Below are positions 6,283-13,169 of a stretch of DNA of 13,169 nucleotides, piece by piece. A program made the position numbers and the translations under genes. The number at the start of each line of letters is the position of its first letter. Within the stretch, counting starts at the first letter, position 1. Below the pieces are notes generated by a model. That model was given only the letters and a program-made list of their open reading frames with translations. It did no database searches and was not told the DNA's origin. Source of the stretch: Planctomycetota bacterium (GTDB taxonomy: Bacteria > Planctomycetota > Planctomycetia > Planctomycetales > Planctomycetaceae); the NCBI GenBank assembly GCA_024278285.1, contig JAJRTM010000649.1, positions 1 to 13,169 on the forward strand, given 5' to 3'.

Positions 6283-6920
6283 CCATCAAGCTCCGACAAC
6301 AATTCGTGAAGCCGAGCAAATGATGGGGCATCAGGAATAAATAATAAAGTCCAGTTAACAGATTCTTCAAATATTTCAAAACGTGATTTAGCAAAGAGGA
6401 CGTAGTCAGTCTCCAGAGCTTGTTCCATAAAAACTGACTGAAGAATACTTTCGGAATAATCACGTTGAAAACTTGGTGGTGAAGGAATTAGTTCGATCAG
6501 TTGATCTTCTGAATAACGCAAGTGGATTGACAGCGAATTCAAATAAGCACAGCCGATAATATTAGTTGTTTCCAGTGCAGCCGAACGTTCGACTTCTCCC
6601 CACTCCTTTGAAGTTCCTTTAGAATAATTAAATAACATATCGGTGATTGAAAGCCCACATTCATCGTCAAATACAAGTGCTAGAATACCAGTAAATACGC
6701 CAGTCATTTCCATTGAACAGAAACAGACAGCTTCATCCGAAGTACCAAGAATTTCAGGTGCTTCATCAATCGGTATCAGTTTGATGGCTTCGGTGGAAAT
6801 TAAAGTTGGAACCGTAAGCCATTTTCCCATCGCATCCGATGCATTAGCCGCGCCGTGGTGGAAAATATTTTCCAGATGTTTCAGTTGTGGTTTAGTTAAC
6901 AAGTTGGCTGAAGAATTCAT
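6279..6920 (-). CDS. CheC-family CheY-P phosphatase, one intact and one degenerate active site
   Basis: A 213-residue protein of CheC size and fold pattern. CheC proteins usually carry two copies of an active-site helix with Ser/Asp-x3-Glu-x2-Asn. The second copy is perfect here: SAALETTN followed by IIGCAYLNSL. The first copy retains the GAANASDAMGKWL part of the helix, but the Glu and Asn positions appear to be Asn and His (ENIFHHGAANA). The protein should therefore have a single working site that removes phosphate from CheY. It sits 20 nt after cheA with AAGG at a spacing of 7 nt, and 4 nt overlap with cheD, its usual partner. I call the family rather than the exact orthologue; CheX- or FliY-like members are less likely given its length and partners. 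Confidence 0.8.
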   Translation of the reverse strand: MNSSANLLTKPQLKHLENIFHHGAANASDAMGKWLTVPTLISTEAIKLIPIDEAPEILGTSDEAVCFCSMEMTGVFTGILALVFDDECGLSITDMLFNYSKGTSKEWGEVERSAALETTNIIGCAYLNSLSIHLRYSEDQLIELIPSPPSFQRDYSESILQSVFMEQALETDYVLFAKSRFEIFEESVNWTLLFIPDAPSFARLHELLSELDG

Positions 6921-6940
6921 AAACTAACCTTGTTTGATGT

Positions 6941-9322
6941 TTAAACGTCCTGTTTATCTTTTTGCTTTGATTGATTCATTGTCATTTCGATGATTGATCT
7001 TGCGTCGAGCATCAAAGAAACGGTTCCATCTCCCATCACACTTGCGCCAGACAATCCACGAATATTGATGAAATTATCTGCTAAGGACTTAATAACAATA
7101 TCGGCACCTCCGAGTAATTCATCAACTGCTAAGCCAAGAGTTTTTCCCAGTGAATGCAAGATAACAACATTAATGTTAAAAGATGTTGGTTCGTCCATTT
7201 GAATGTCTTGATTATAATGGTTATCTAAATTAAGGTCCTGCCAGGTGAAGACGTCTGTCATGCTGACAAGCGGGATAAATTCACCACGGACATCAATCGT
7301 TTTACTTTTTTGCACAGTGTATATTTCGTCCTTCGGAATGGAAACAATTTCACGAATATCGTCGATTGGAATCGAAAAGATCCCATCGCAAAAACGGACG
7401 AGTAAGCTACGAATAACAGCCAATGTCAGCGGAAGACGAATTCTAAAACAGGCTCCTTTTCCCCGTTCTGAATCAATCTCAATAGATCCGTTAAGCTCCA
7501 TGATTCGTTTTTTAACAATATCCATACCAACCCCTCGACCGGAAATATCGGTGACTTTATCTGCAGTGCTGAATCCCGGATGCCAGATATGTTGAATAAT
7601 TTGTTGATCTGTCATTTCGTTTACACCAGATTCCGTTGCTAATCCGCGTTCGATAATCTGTGCTTTAATTCGTTCGGTATTCAGGCCAGCACCATCATCT
7701 CGAACGGTAATAAAAACATTATTCCCACTGTGTGTTGCATCTAAAAATATTGTACCCGTTTCGGGTTTTCCTAATTGGATTCGATCTTCAGGCGATTCCA
7801 AACCGTGATCAAGAGAATTTCGAATCAGGTGTAGCAGTGGATCACCCAACTCATCAATCATCCGTTTGTCGATCTCTGTTTTACCACCGTGAATAATCAG
7901 TTGAATTTTTTTACCTCGATCGACTGAAAGGTCACGTATCACTCGTTTAAATCGGTTGAACACCGGACTAACCGGGACCATACGTGTACAAAGGACTCCT
8001 TGCTGAAGATTATCAGAAACTCGGCTCAGTTGATCAATAGCTTCTGCTATTTGTGCGAAATGTTTACGACCTTCTTCCCAAAAGGTTAATTGATCTTCAA
8101 GGTTATCAATCTCATCTTCGAGTTCACGCAGGATCGGGTTCCAGTTGTTGTTTCCCTCTCCCTGTTCAGATGCAATAGTGCGAATATTTTCAAGGCACAT
8201 TCGAAGGCATTCACTGTGGTCTTTCGCTTGGGTGGAAACCTTGGAATTTCGGAATACCGGGCTCATCTGTGCTGCGATTTGAGTGAACCGCGATTTTGTG
8301 ATAATCAGTTCTCCCGTCAGATTCATTAATTGATCGAGACGTTTTATATCGACACGAACCGTTGCAGCGACTTTTGCATGAGATCCTTTCGGAACTGGCT
8401 TGTCTGCTAAATCTCCCGGTTCTGATTTTGAGATCTGTGAATCAGTTTTAAATTCGGGCTTAGTGGAATCCTCTTCTTTTGATTGTTGAGTAGGTGGAGG
8501 AACAACTGATGATTGCGAAGACGGCTTTGAGTCGCTTTCTACAGTCTGACTCTCTGATTGGCCTACAATTTCAACGGACTCAACACCATCTACGTTTGCA
8601 ATATCATGGACTGTACCAGGTTCCTGATCAGTCTGTATGATGATGACAAATTGTGGCAAGTCCTCAAAGCTTTGTATGTCTTCAACGGGTGGCTCAGATG
8701 AAATAATTTCACCAATGTCGGACAGTTTTTTAACAATCAGCCGGGCTTTGAGGTCCGCAAGATGAAGCCCACTTTCGAAAGTGATCCGAACCCGTAGGCT
8801 CCCTTCTGAAATCTTATCCTCTGCGAGACCTTTTAGAGCGTCAGCAAATAATCTTCCAGTTGTTAACAGAACCGATTTGTCTGACACTTCACTTTCAATG
8901 CAGGAAGAAGGCTGATCAAGATTTTCAATGTGTTGAATCAGTTCCTCTCCATCCTGATTGGGCTCTTCTCCGATTCGAAGCCTTGAACTGAATTCTCGCA
9001 GGAAGTCGATGCACTTAAGAACGATATTCATTGCACTGCGATCAAATTGCTCGTCACCGGATCGGAATTTTTCGAATCTGCTTTCAAGCTTATGCGCAAG
9101 TTCACCGATTCCTTCGAACCCCATCATCCCGGACGAACCCTTCAGCGAATGAAGAAGCCGAAATGCTTCATCGAGAGAATCGGCGTGAGCAGGATCCTCT
9201 TCGAGCTTTAACAGAACATCCACCAATCCTTCCAACTGTTCATCCATTTCGTCAAGGAAGATCTGCATGTAGCTTGACATGTCGTCAGCTTCATTTTGAT
9301 TGTCGGAGGAATGGTCTGTCAT
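6941..9322 (-). CDS. cheA: CheA, chemotaxis histidine kinase
   Basis: A 793-residue protein with all kinase domains in order. The P1 Hpt domain (about 15-115) has phospho-His58 in LLHSLKGSSG. A P2-like alpha/beta domain (about 175-255) probably docks CheY or CheB. It is followed by a polar Ser/Glu/Lys linker (about 256-315). P3 dimerisation helices begin at VRVDIKRLDQLMNLTGEL (323-340). The ATPase domain carries the N-box HLIRNSLDHG (Asn502), DDGAG (542-546) and GRGVGMDIV (595-603). The P5 CheW-like regulatory domain follows from about residue 635. P3 is longer than usual, with about 65 extra residues (about 355-420) between its helices, including an acidic helical segment. ATG 9322 matches the family start, although the ribosome site (GGGA) is weak. 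It is the first gene of the five-gene operon; no cheW gene accompanies it. Confidence 0.97.
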   Translation of the reverse strand: MTDHSSDNQNEADDMSSYMQIFLDEMDEQLEGLVDVLLKLEEDPAHADSLDEAFRLLHSLKGSSGMMGFEGIGELAHKLESRFEKFRSGDEQFDRSAMNIVLKCIDFLREFSSRLRIGEEPNQDGEELIQHIENLDQPSSCIESEVSDKSVLLTTGRLFADALKGLAEDKISEGSLRVRITFESGLHLADLKARLIVKKLSDIGEIISSEPPVEDIQSFEDLPQFVIIIQTDQEPGTVHDIANVDGVESVEIVGQSESQTVESDSKPSSQSSVVPPPTQQSKEEDSTKPEFKTDSQISKSEPGDLADKPVPKGSHAKVAATVRVDIKRLDQLMNLTGELIITKSRFTQIAAQMSPVFRNSKVSTQAKDHSECLRMCLENIRTIASEQGEGNNNWNPILRELEDEIDNLEDQLTFWEEGRKHFAQIAEAIDQLSRVSDNLQQGVLCTRMVPVSPVFNRFKRVIRDLSVDRGKKIQLIIHGGKTEIDKRMIDELGDPLLHLIRNSLDHGLESPEDRIQLGKPETGTIFLDATHSGNNVFITVRDDGAGLNTERIKAQIIERGLATESGVNEMTDQQIIQHIWHPGFSTADKVTDISGRGVGMDIVKKRIMELNGSIEIDSERGKGACFRIRLPLTLAVIRSLLVRFCDGIFSIPIDDIREIVSIPKDEIYTVQKSKTIDVRGEFIPLVSMTDVFTWQDLNLDNHYNQDIQMDEPTSFNINVVILHSLGKTLGLAVDELLGGADIVIKSLADNFINIRGLSGASVMGDGTVSLMLDARSIIEMTMNQSKQKDKQDV

Positions 9323-9452
9323 ACATTTCCCAAATTAGAATAAGAATTGTTAAGAGCAATAGCAAGGCCATATAAATCTTCTCTGTTTGCTTGATTCTCC
9401 TTGTTTTATCATGGGCATACAGCTCTATTTGAGTCAACACTCTCAACTTCAT
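9291..9452 (-). CDS. Questionable 53-aa single-pass membrane peptide upstream of cheA
   Basis: A frame from ATG 9452 encodes a basic N-terminus (HDKTRRIKQTEK), one hydrophobic helix (YMALLLLTILILIWEMY) and a short tail. Its 3' end overlaps the cheA start by 32 nt. An AGGAGG occurs upstream but about 15 nt away, which is too far. It could be a small membrane protein or a leader peptide, or chance in A+T-rich DNA, and I lean towards chance. Confidence 0.2.
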   Translation of the reverse strand: MKLRVLTQIELYAHDKTRRIKQTEKIYMALLLLLTILILIWEMYDRPFLRQSK

Positions 9453-9560
9453 TTTCTGAAAATACTGCCTCCTGATTACAGTAAATCGTCATAACTGATT
9501 TTAAGAAAATAGCTCTAATTTAAGTAGTTTGCAGCCCGTTTATTTTTCAGCAAACATCTG
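9453..9560. other. Intergenic region between cheR and cheA
   Basis: About 240 nt separate the cheR stop from the cheA start, the largest gap among the che genes, so a separate promoter for the cheA operon is likely to lie here. No terminator hairpin and no convincing -35/-10 pair with 16-18 nt spacing was found. TTGACT at about 9435-9440 (minus strand) is a fair -35, but the A+T-rich hexamers downstream of it are too far away. Confidence 0.35.
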
Positions 9561-10396
9561 TCATATTTTATTAACTTTTTGATACAGGAACGTAGAATGT
9601 TTTTTGAGGATGCCTAGCATATCGTAAATCCCTTCCGAAGGCCCCACAACCAGATATCCTCCATCTTTCAATGCGTTAATCAGGTTTTTGACGACTGTTT
9701 TTTTCGAATCAGCATCAAAATATATCAGGACGTTCCGGATAAAGATACAATCAAAAGGAGGAAGCTTCATTGGCTCCATCAGGTTGTGCCTCTGAAACTC
9801 AACCATTTCCTTAAGTGATGACTTCACTTGCCAGAGAGTTTCATCTTCCATCTTACTAAAGTGACGTTGAAGCAGTTTGTCTTCGACAGCTTCTAGTGAT
9901 CGTTGATTGTAGATTCCTTTATGAGCTGAAACCAGTGCGTCTTCGCTGATATCTGTACCGATAATTTCAAGTGACCAATTTTGAAAATAAAGCTGATTTT
10001 TCAGAAGGCACATTCCAATTGAATAAGGTTCCTCACCCGTGCTGCATGCAGCTGACCAGACCCGTAGTTTCTGCTTTCGCTCTCCATGACGTGCCTGCGT
10101 GGTTATTTCTGAAATGAACTCTTTTTGAAACCATTCGAAGTGTTTTTCGGTACGAAAAAAAACGTTTCATTTGTGGTTATCACATTCAAAAATTCTTTGA
10201 GCTCGTTACAACCTTGTCGCGAAGTCAATAATCGATAATATGATAGAAAATCGTCAAAATCACAAGCTTTTAGCCGTCGCCTGATACGACCACTCAGCAT
10301 TGACAGCTTTTGTTCTGGGATACGGATTCCACTGTTCTTGTAAATGAACTCCTGAAAGCTGTGAAACTCATCCGGCTTGAGTTTAATAAGGTTCAA
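9561..10396 (-). CDS. cheR: CheR, chemoreceptor glutamate methyltransferase, split by a frameshift
   Basis: CheR methylates receptor glutamates using S-adenosylmethionine. The N-terminal part (residues 1-81, to 10154) has the helical CheR domain ending in TTNETFFF. The reading frame then runs out at 10103. A shift of -1 at 10154 restores the family continuation: RTEKHFEWF, the SAM-binding WSAACSTGEEPYSIGM, IIGTDIS, IRNVLIYFD and GGYLVVGPSEGI, to a stop at 9561. The joined product would be 278 residues, the normal CheR length, with no missing motif. The start is TTG at 10396, supported by GGAG at 10405-10408 with 8 nt spacing; no in-frame ATG lies nearby. The break may be a real mutation, a homopolymer sequencing error, or programmed or slippage-based recoding (see the slippery site). 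It follows the two receptor genes, 106 nt after the nearer one. Confidence 0.9.
10154..10160 (-). other. Slippery heptamer T TTT TTC at the cheR frameshift
   Basis: The minus strand reads ACG, then eight T (10155-10162), then C. In the cheR frame the codons are TTT TTT TTC, so the last seven bases form the X XXY YYZ pattern of -1 ribosomal slippage, in the correct register. A slip here yields NETFFFR, matching the canonical CheR NET-x-FFR. One extra T in the run would give the same protein. Confidence 0.6.
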
Positions 10397-10404
10397 ATTA
10401 TCAT

Positions 10405-10408
10405 CTCC
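10405..10408 (-). promoter_or_regulatory. Ribosome binding site for the TTG start of cheR
   Basis: GGAG lies 8 nt before TTG 10396. It sits inside a five-codon ATG frame (from 10410) whose TGA overlaps the TTG. That small frame could couple initiation or simply be chance. Confidence 0.5.
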
Positions 10409-10502
10409 ATAGAATTCAGTAATCTATTTGGAATTAATAATATTTTAACCAACACGAAACTTCAAGGGGGAATCAATTTTCAAATATAAACGCGTTGAAT
10501 CT

Positions 10503-12095
10503 TTATAACTTGAATTGTGTGACAAGTTCCTGCAGGGTTTCAGCCTGAGCACCTAATTCTTCAGCGCTGGCTGCCAATTCTTCAGCGCTGGCTGCATTGG
10601 ACTCTGTGGTATCGGAAACGGTTTTAATTGCTGTATGAGTTTCGGTGGCACTCACAGACTGAGTTTCAGTTTGCTGCGCGATTTGGGTAATTCCCTTAGC
10701 CGTTTTGTCGGCAGCAGCAACAATCGCTGAAAGAGATTCCCCCACTTTTACTGACAGTTCTGCCCCTTCTGAAACCCGCTGGGAAGATTCCTTGATTAGT
10801 TGAGTGATCTCTTTTGCAGCTTCACTCGAGCGTTCTGCCAGTTTTCGTACTTCATCAGCAACCACTGCAAACCCCAAGCCATGTTCACCGGCCCGTGCAG
10901 CTTCGATGGCCGCATTTAATGCCAACAAATTTGTCTGGTCAGCTATCTCGCTGATCACCTGAATGATATCATTAATCTGTTCGCTTGATTTTTCTATTAA
11001 CCTCATTGCATTAACTGCTTCGCTGACGGAATCTCCACCTTCTTTTGCCATCGTAGCCGTCTCGTCAGCTTGTTGCATGGAATCGAGTGCACTTTTTGAA
11101 ATTGACTGAATAGAACTTGTCAATTCATCAACAGAAGCAGTCATTTCTTCCACTGTTGCTGCCTGCATCTGTGCGTCATCGCTCAGAATCGCACTGCTTG
11201 AAGCAATCGTTTTTGATCCCTCAGCAAACTGATCTGCGCTTTCGACTACCTGAGTAATCAGCTCTTGGGTTTTTTTGTGTTGGAGGGTAGTCGTTTCTAG
11301 CAATTTCACCCGTTCAGTAATATCTGTTGCGAATTTCACTACTTTGAACGGTTTGCCATCCAGATTAAGAATAGGGTTGTAGGATGCCTGAATCCAGACT
11401 TCCTTGCCATCTTTTCTAAGTCGCTTATATTCTTTCGCTTCATATTCACCTCGGTTCAACTTCTCCCATAATTCTTTATATTCCTGACTATTAGCAAAAT
11501 CGGAGTCCACAAATATCTGATGGTGACGACCTTGTACTTCTTCCAGAGTGTAACCTAATACGTTCAGAAACTTTTCGTTGGCAGTAATAATTGTGCCATC
11601 CATTCTGAATTCAATCACAGCTTGAGACCTATTGATTGCATCAACCTGTCCAACAACTTCTCTTTGTAAATACCGATTTTTAGTTACGATATCCCATGTC
11701 GTCATGAGGCCGAGGCACTCACCTTCTTTACTGTATATTGGAGTTATGAGTAGTTCGAGAGTATGTTCCCCTAATTTAATATCCGCTTGGTGAGGCAAAT
11801 TGTTTAGATCAGATAAAAAACGGCGTTGCTGGTCAGGTTTCTTGTGAAAAATATCAATACTCTTTCCAATGATTTCATTAACTTTACACGGAAGCAAGTT
11901 TTCTATTTTTTTAAGCATTAATATCGAGAAGGGGTTCAGATAAGTAATCACCAAATCTGTATCCGCAATTATTATATTTATGGGTGCATTATCTGCCACA
12001 GCCTTTTGAAGAGCCAAATCCATTTTTAGATTAATTAATTCTTCACTTAATAATTGTAGCTTATCTTTGTTGTTATTAAATATACTTTCAAACAT
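10503..12095 (-). CDS. Soluble methyl-accepting chemotaxis protein with two PAS domains
   Basis: A 530-residue cytoplasmic chemoreceptor with no transmembrane helix. A short N-terminal helix (10-35) leads to a first PAS domain (about 35-140: [19 protein letters not shown], with [11 protein letters not shown]). A second PAS-PAC unit follows (about 150-262: [20 protein letters not shown] and [16 protein letters not shown]), closely resembling the PAS of BdlA/Aer-like receptors. A signalling helix (262-290) joins it to the MCP coiled coil (about 285-530). The hairpin tip is canonical: [20 protein letters not shown], then [20 protein letters not shown], centred near residue 398. Glu/Gln-rich adaptation helices flank the tip. 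There is no C-terminal CheR-binding pentapeptide. The cue (redox, oxygen, haem or flavin ligand) cannot be read from sequence. The start at 12095 has GAGGA 9 nt upstream. Confidence 0.93.
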   Translation of the reverse strand: MFESIFNNNKDKLQLLSEELINLKMDLALQKAVADNAPINIIIADTDLVITYLNPFSILMLKKIENLLPCKVNEIIGKSIDIFHKKPDQQRRFLSDLNNLPHQADIKLGEHTLELLITPIYSKEGECLGLMTTWDIVTKNRYLQREVVGQVDAINRSQAVIEFRMDGTIITANEKFLNVLGYTLEEVQGRHHQIFVDSDFANSQEYKELWEKLNRGEYEAKEYKRLRKDGKEVWIQASYNPILNLDGKPFKVVKFATDITERVKLLETTTLQHKKTQELITQVVESADQFAEGSKTIASSSAILSDDAQMQAATVEEMTASVDELTSSIQSISKSALDSMQQADETATMAKEGGDSVSEAVNAMRLIEKSSEQINDIIQVISEIADQTNLLALNAAIEAARAGEHGLGFAVVADEVRKLAERSSEAAKEITQLIKESSQRVSEGAELSVKVGESLSAIVAAADKTAKGITQIAQQTETQSVSATETHTAIKTVSDTTESNAASAEELAASAEELGAQAETLQELVTQFKL

Positions 12096-12169
12096 GATGA
12101 ATATTCCTCAGAAAATCACTTCTCTAGTTGTGAAATTTGTCGATTTTAAGATATAATAAAATGTATTTA
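12096..12169. other. Gap between the tandem receptor genes
   Basis: The 74-nt A+T-rich gap contains the ribosome site of the following receptor (GAGGA). No clear terminator hairpin is visible, so the two receptor genes may share a transcript. Confidence 0.35.
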
Positions 12170-13169
12170 TTATTCTTTACCAAATTGACTAATAAGTTCC
12201 TGTAGACTTTCCGCCTGGGCGCCAAGTTCTTCAGCACTGGCCGCCAATTCCTCAGCACTGGCTGCGTTCGATTCCGTTGTCTCAGAAATAGTTTTTATCG
12301 CTGTGTGAGTTTCGGTGGCACTGACTGCCTGGGTTTCAGTTTGCTTGGAGATTTGAGTAATTCCCTGAGCCGTCTTGTCAGCAGCAGTAACAATTGCTGA
12401 TAATGATAGACCCACCTTTTCAGATAATTCTGCACCTTCTGAAACCCGCTGGGATGATTCCTTAATTAATTGAGTTATTTCCTTTGCAGCTTCGCTCGAA
12501 CGTTCTGCAAGTTTTCGTACTTCGTCAGCAACCACTGCAAACCCCAAACCATGTTCACCGGCTCGGGCTGCTTCAATCGCTGCATTCAAGGCCAGAAGGT
12601 TTGTCTGATCAGCAATTTCGCTAATTACCTGAATAATATCGTTAATTTGCTCGCTGGATTTTTTAATTAATTGCATCGCATTGATTGCTTCACTGACTGA
12701 ATTTCCACCCTCTTTGGCAATAGTTGCTGTTTCGTTCGCCTGCCCCATGGTATCGATCGTACTTTTGAAAATTGACTGAATAGAGCTTGTCAGTTCATCA
12801 ACAGATGCGGTCATTTCTTCCACTGTTGCTGCCTGCATCTGTGCGCTATCGCTTAAAGTTGCACCACTCAAAGAAATCATTTTTGCTCCCTCAGCAAACT
12901 GGTCGGCACTTTCAACGACTTCGACAACTAACTTCATTTTTTCAGTGTTTTTCACTTGTTCAGTAATATTAGTTGCGATTTTCACCACCTTGAATAGTTT
13001 GCCATTCAGATCAAAGACGGGATTATAAGATGCCTGAATCCAGATTTCTTTGCCCCCTTTACAAATTCGTTTGTATTCTTTGGCTTCATATTCACCTCGG
13101 TTCAACTTCGCCCAGAACTCTTTGTATTCCTGGCTATTTGCAATTTCTGAGCTCACAAACATCTGGTGA
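12170..13169 (-). CDS. Soluble PAS-containing methyl-accepting chemotaxis protein, N-terminus beyond window
   Basis: The frame enters from the window edge within a PAS domain ([15 protein letters not shown] aligns with [16 protein letters not shown] of the neighbouring receptor), so the ATG at 13162 is internal, not a start. The visible protein is the end of a PAS-PAC unit ([20 protein letters not shown]), a signalling helix and the complete MCP domain. The tip region is identical to that of the downstream receptor over about 75 residues (from [10 protein letters not shown] to SEGAELS). The helix joining PAS and MCP domains is 8 residues shorter than in the paralogue. The C-terminus is [10 protein letters not shown], again without a CheR-binding pentapeptide. 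It arose by tandem duplication with the next gene. The ligand is unknown, and the number of PAS domains in the missing part is not visible. Confidence 0.93.
   Translation of the reverse strand, partial: HQMFVSSEIANSQEYKEFWAKLNRGEYEAKEYKRICKGGKEIWIQASYNPVFDLNGKLFKVVKIATNITEQVKNTEKMKLVVEVVESADQFAEGAKMISLSGATLSDSAQMQAATVEEMTASVDELTSSIQSIFKSTIDTMGQANETATIAKEGGNSVSEAINAMQLIKKSSEQINDIIQVISEIADQTNLLALNAAIEAARAGEHGLGFAVVADEVRKLAERSSEAAKEITQLIKESSQRVSEGAELSEKVGLSLSAIVTAADKTAQGITQISKQTETQAVSATETHTAIKTISETTESNAASAEELAASAEELGAQAESLQELISQFGKE

Noticed and set aside
10556..10598. Short repeated bases near the 3' end of the receptor gene (also at 12228-12262)
   Set aside because: They encode the repeated AASAEEL heptads of the receptor coiled coil, so this is protein periodicity, not a DNA repeat element.

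Overview
The window looks like a chemotaxis locus of a free-living, probably motile Gram-negative bacterium. I favour a planctomycete (Gimesia/Rubinisphaera-like). The reasons are a soluble Hanks-type Ser/Thr kinase fused to receiver-like modules, PAS-MCPs with a planctomycete look, a lipoprotein/small membrane protein pair at the left edge, and IS30 debris. This taxonomic call is an inference from memory of families, not a search. No rRNA, tRNA or CRISPR array was seen.

Layout. (1) Positions 1-617, minus strand: a lipoprotein cut by the window edge, preceded by and overlapping a 65-residue single-pass membrane protein. This stretch is clearly richer in G+C than the rest (two sampled 60-base lines gave about 65% and 52%). 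(2) Positions 618-2441: about 1.8 kb with no intact gene. It holds a 15-bp direct repeat, short decayed reading frames, the N-terminal fragment of an IS30-family transposase with a 13-bp inverted repeat over its start codon, and a 67-codon open frame abutting the IS end that may be a gene remnant. (3) Positions 2442-4247, plus strand: a Ser/Thr kinase with a degenerate receiver domain and a second receiver-like C-terminal module. (4) Positions 4318-9322, minus strand: a tight operon in the order cheA - cheC-like - cheD - cheY - cheB, with overlaps of 4 and 8 nt and gaps of 11-20 nt. (5) Positions 9561-10396: cheR, complete in its motifs but split by a frameshift at a run of eight T. (6) Positions 10503-13169: two closely related soluble PAS-containing chemoreceptors in tandem, the distal one cut by the window edge.

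Working model. The cytoplasmic PAS-MCPs sense an internal cue (redox, O2 or small ligand, unknown) and control the CheA kinase. CheA phosphorylates CheY (output) and CheB (adaptation). CheR and CheB set receptor methylation, CheD deamidates receptors, and the CheC-like protein removes phosphate from CheY. No cheW lies in the window, so the coupling protein must be encoded elsewhere. The kinase gene converges tail-to-tail on cheB and is therefore not co-transcribed with the che genes. Its pseudo-receiver makes it a plausible cross-talk partner, but nothing in the sequence proves that.

The most interesting points are the kinase with pseudo-receivers, the cheR frameshift lying exactly on a canonical -1 slippery heptamer, the start-codon-sequestering inverted repeat of the IS30 remnant, and the overlapping lipoprotein/membrane-protein genes.
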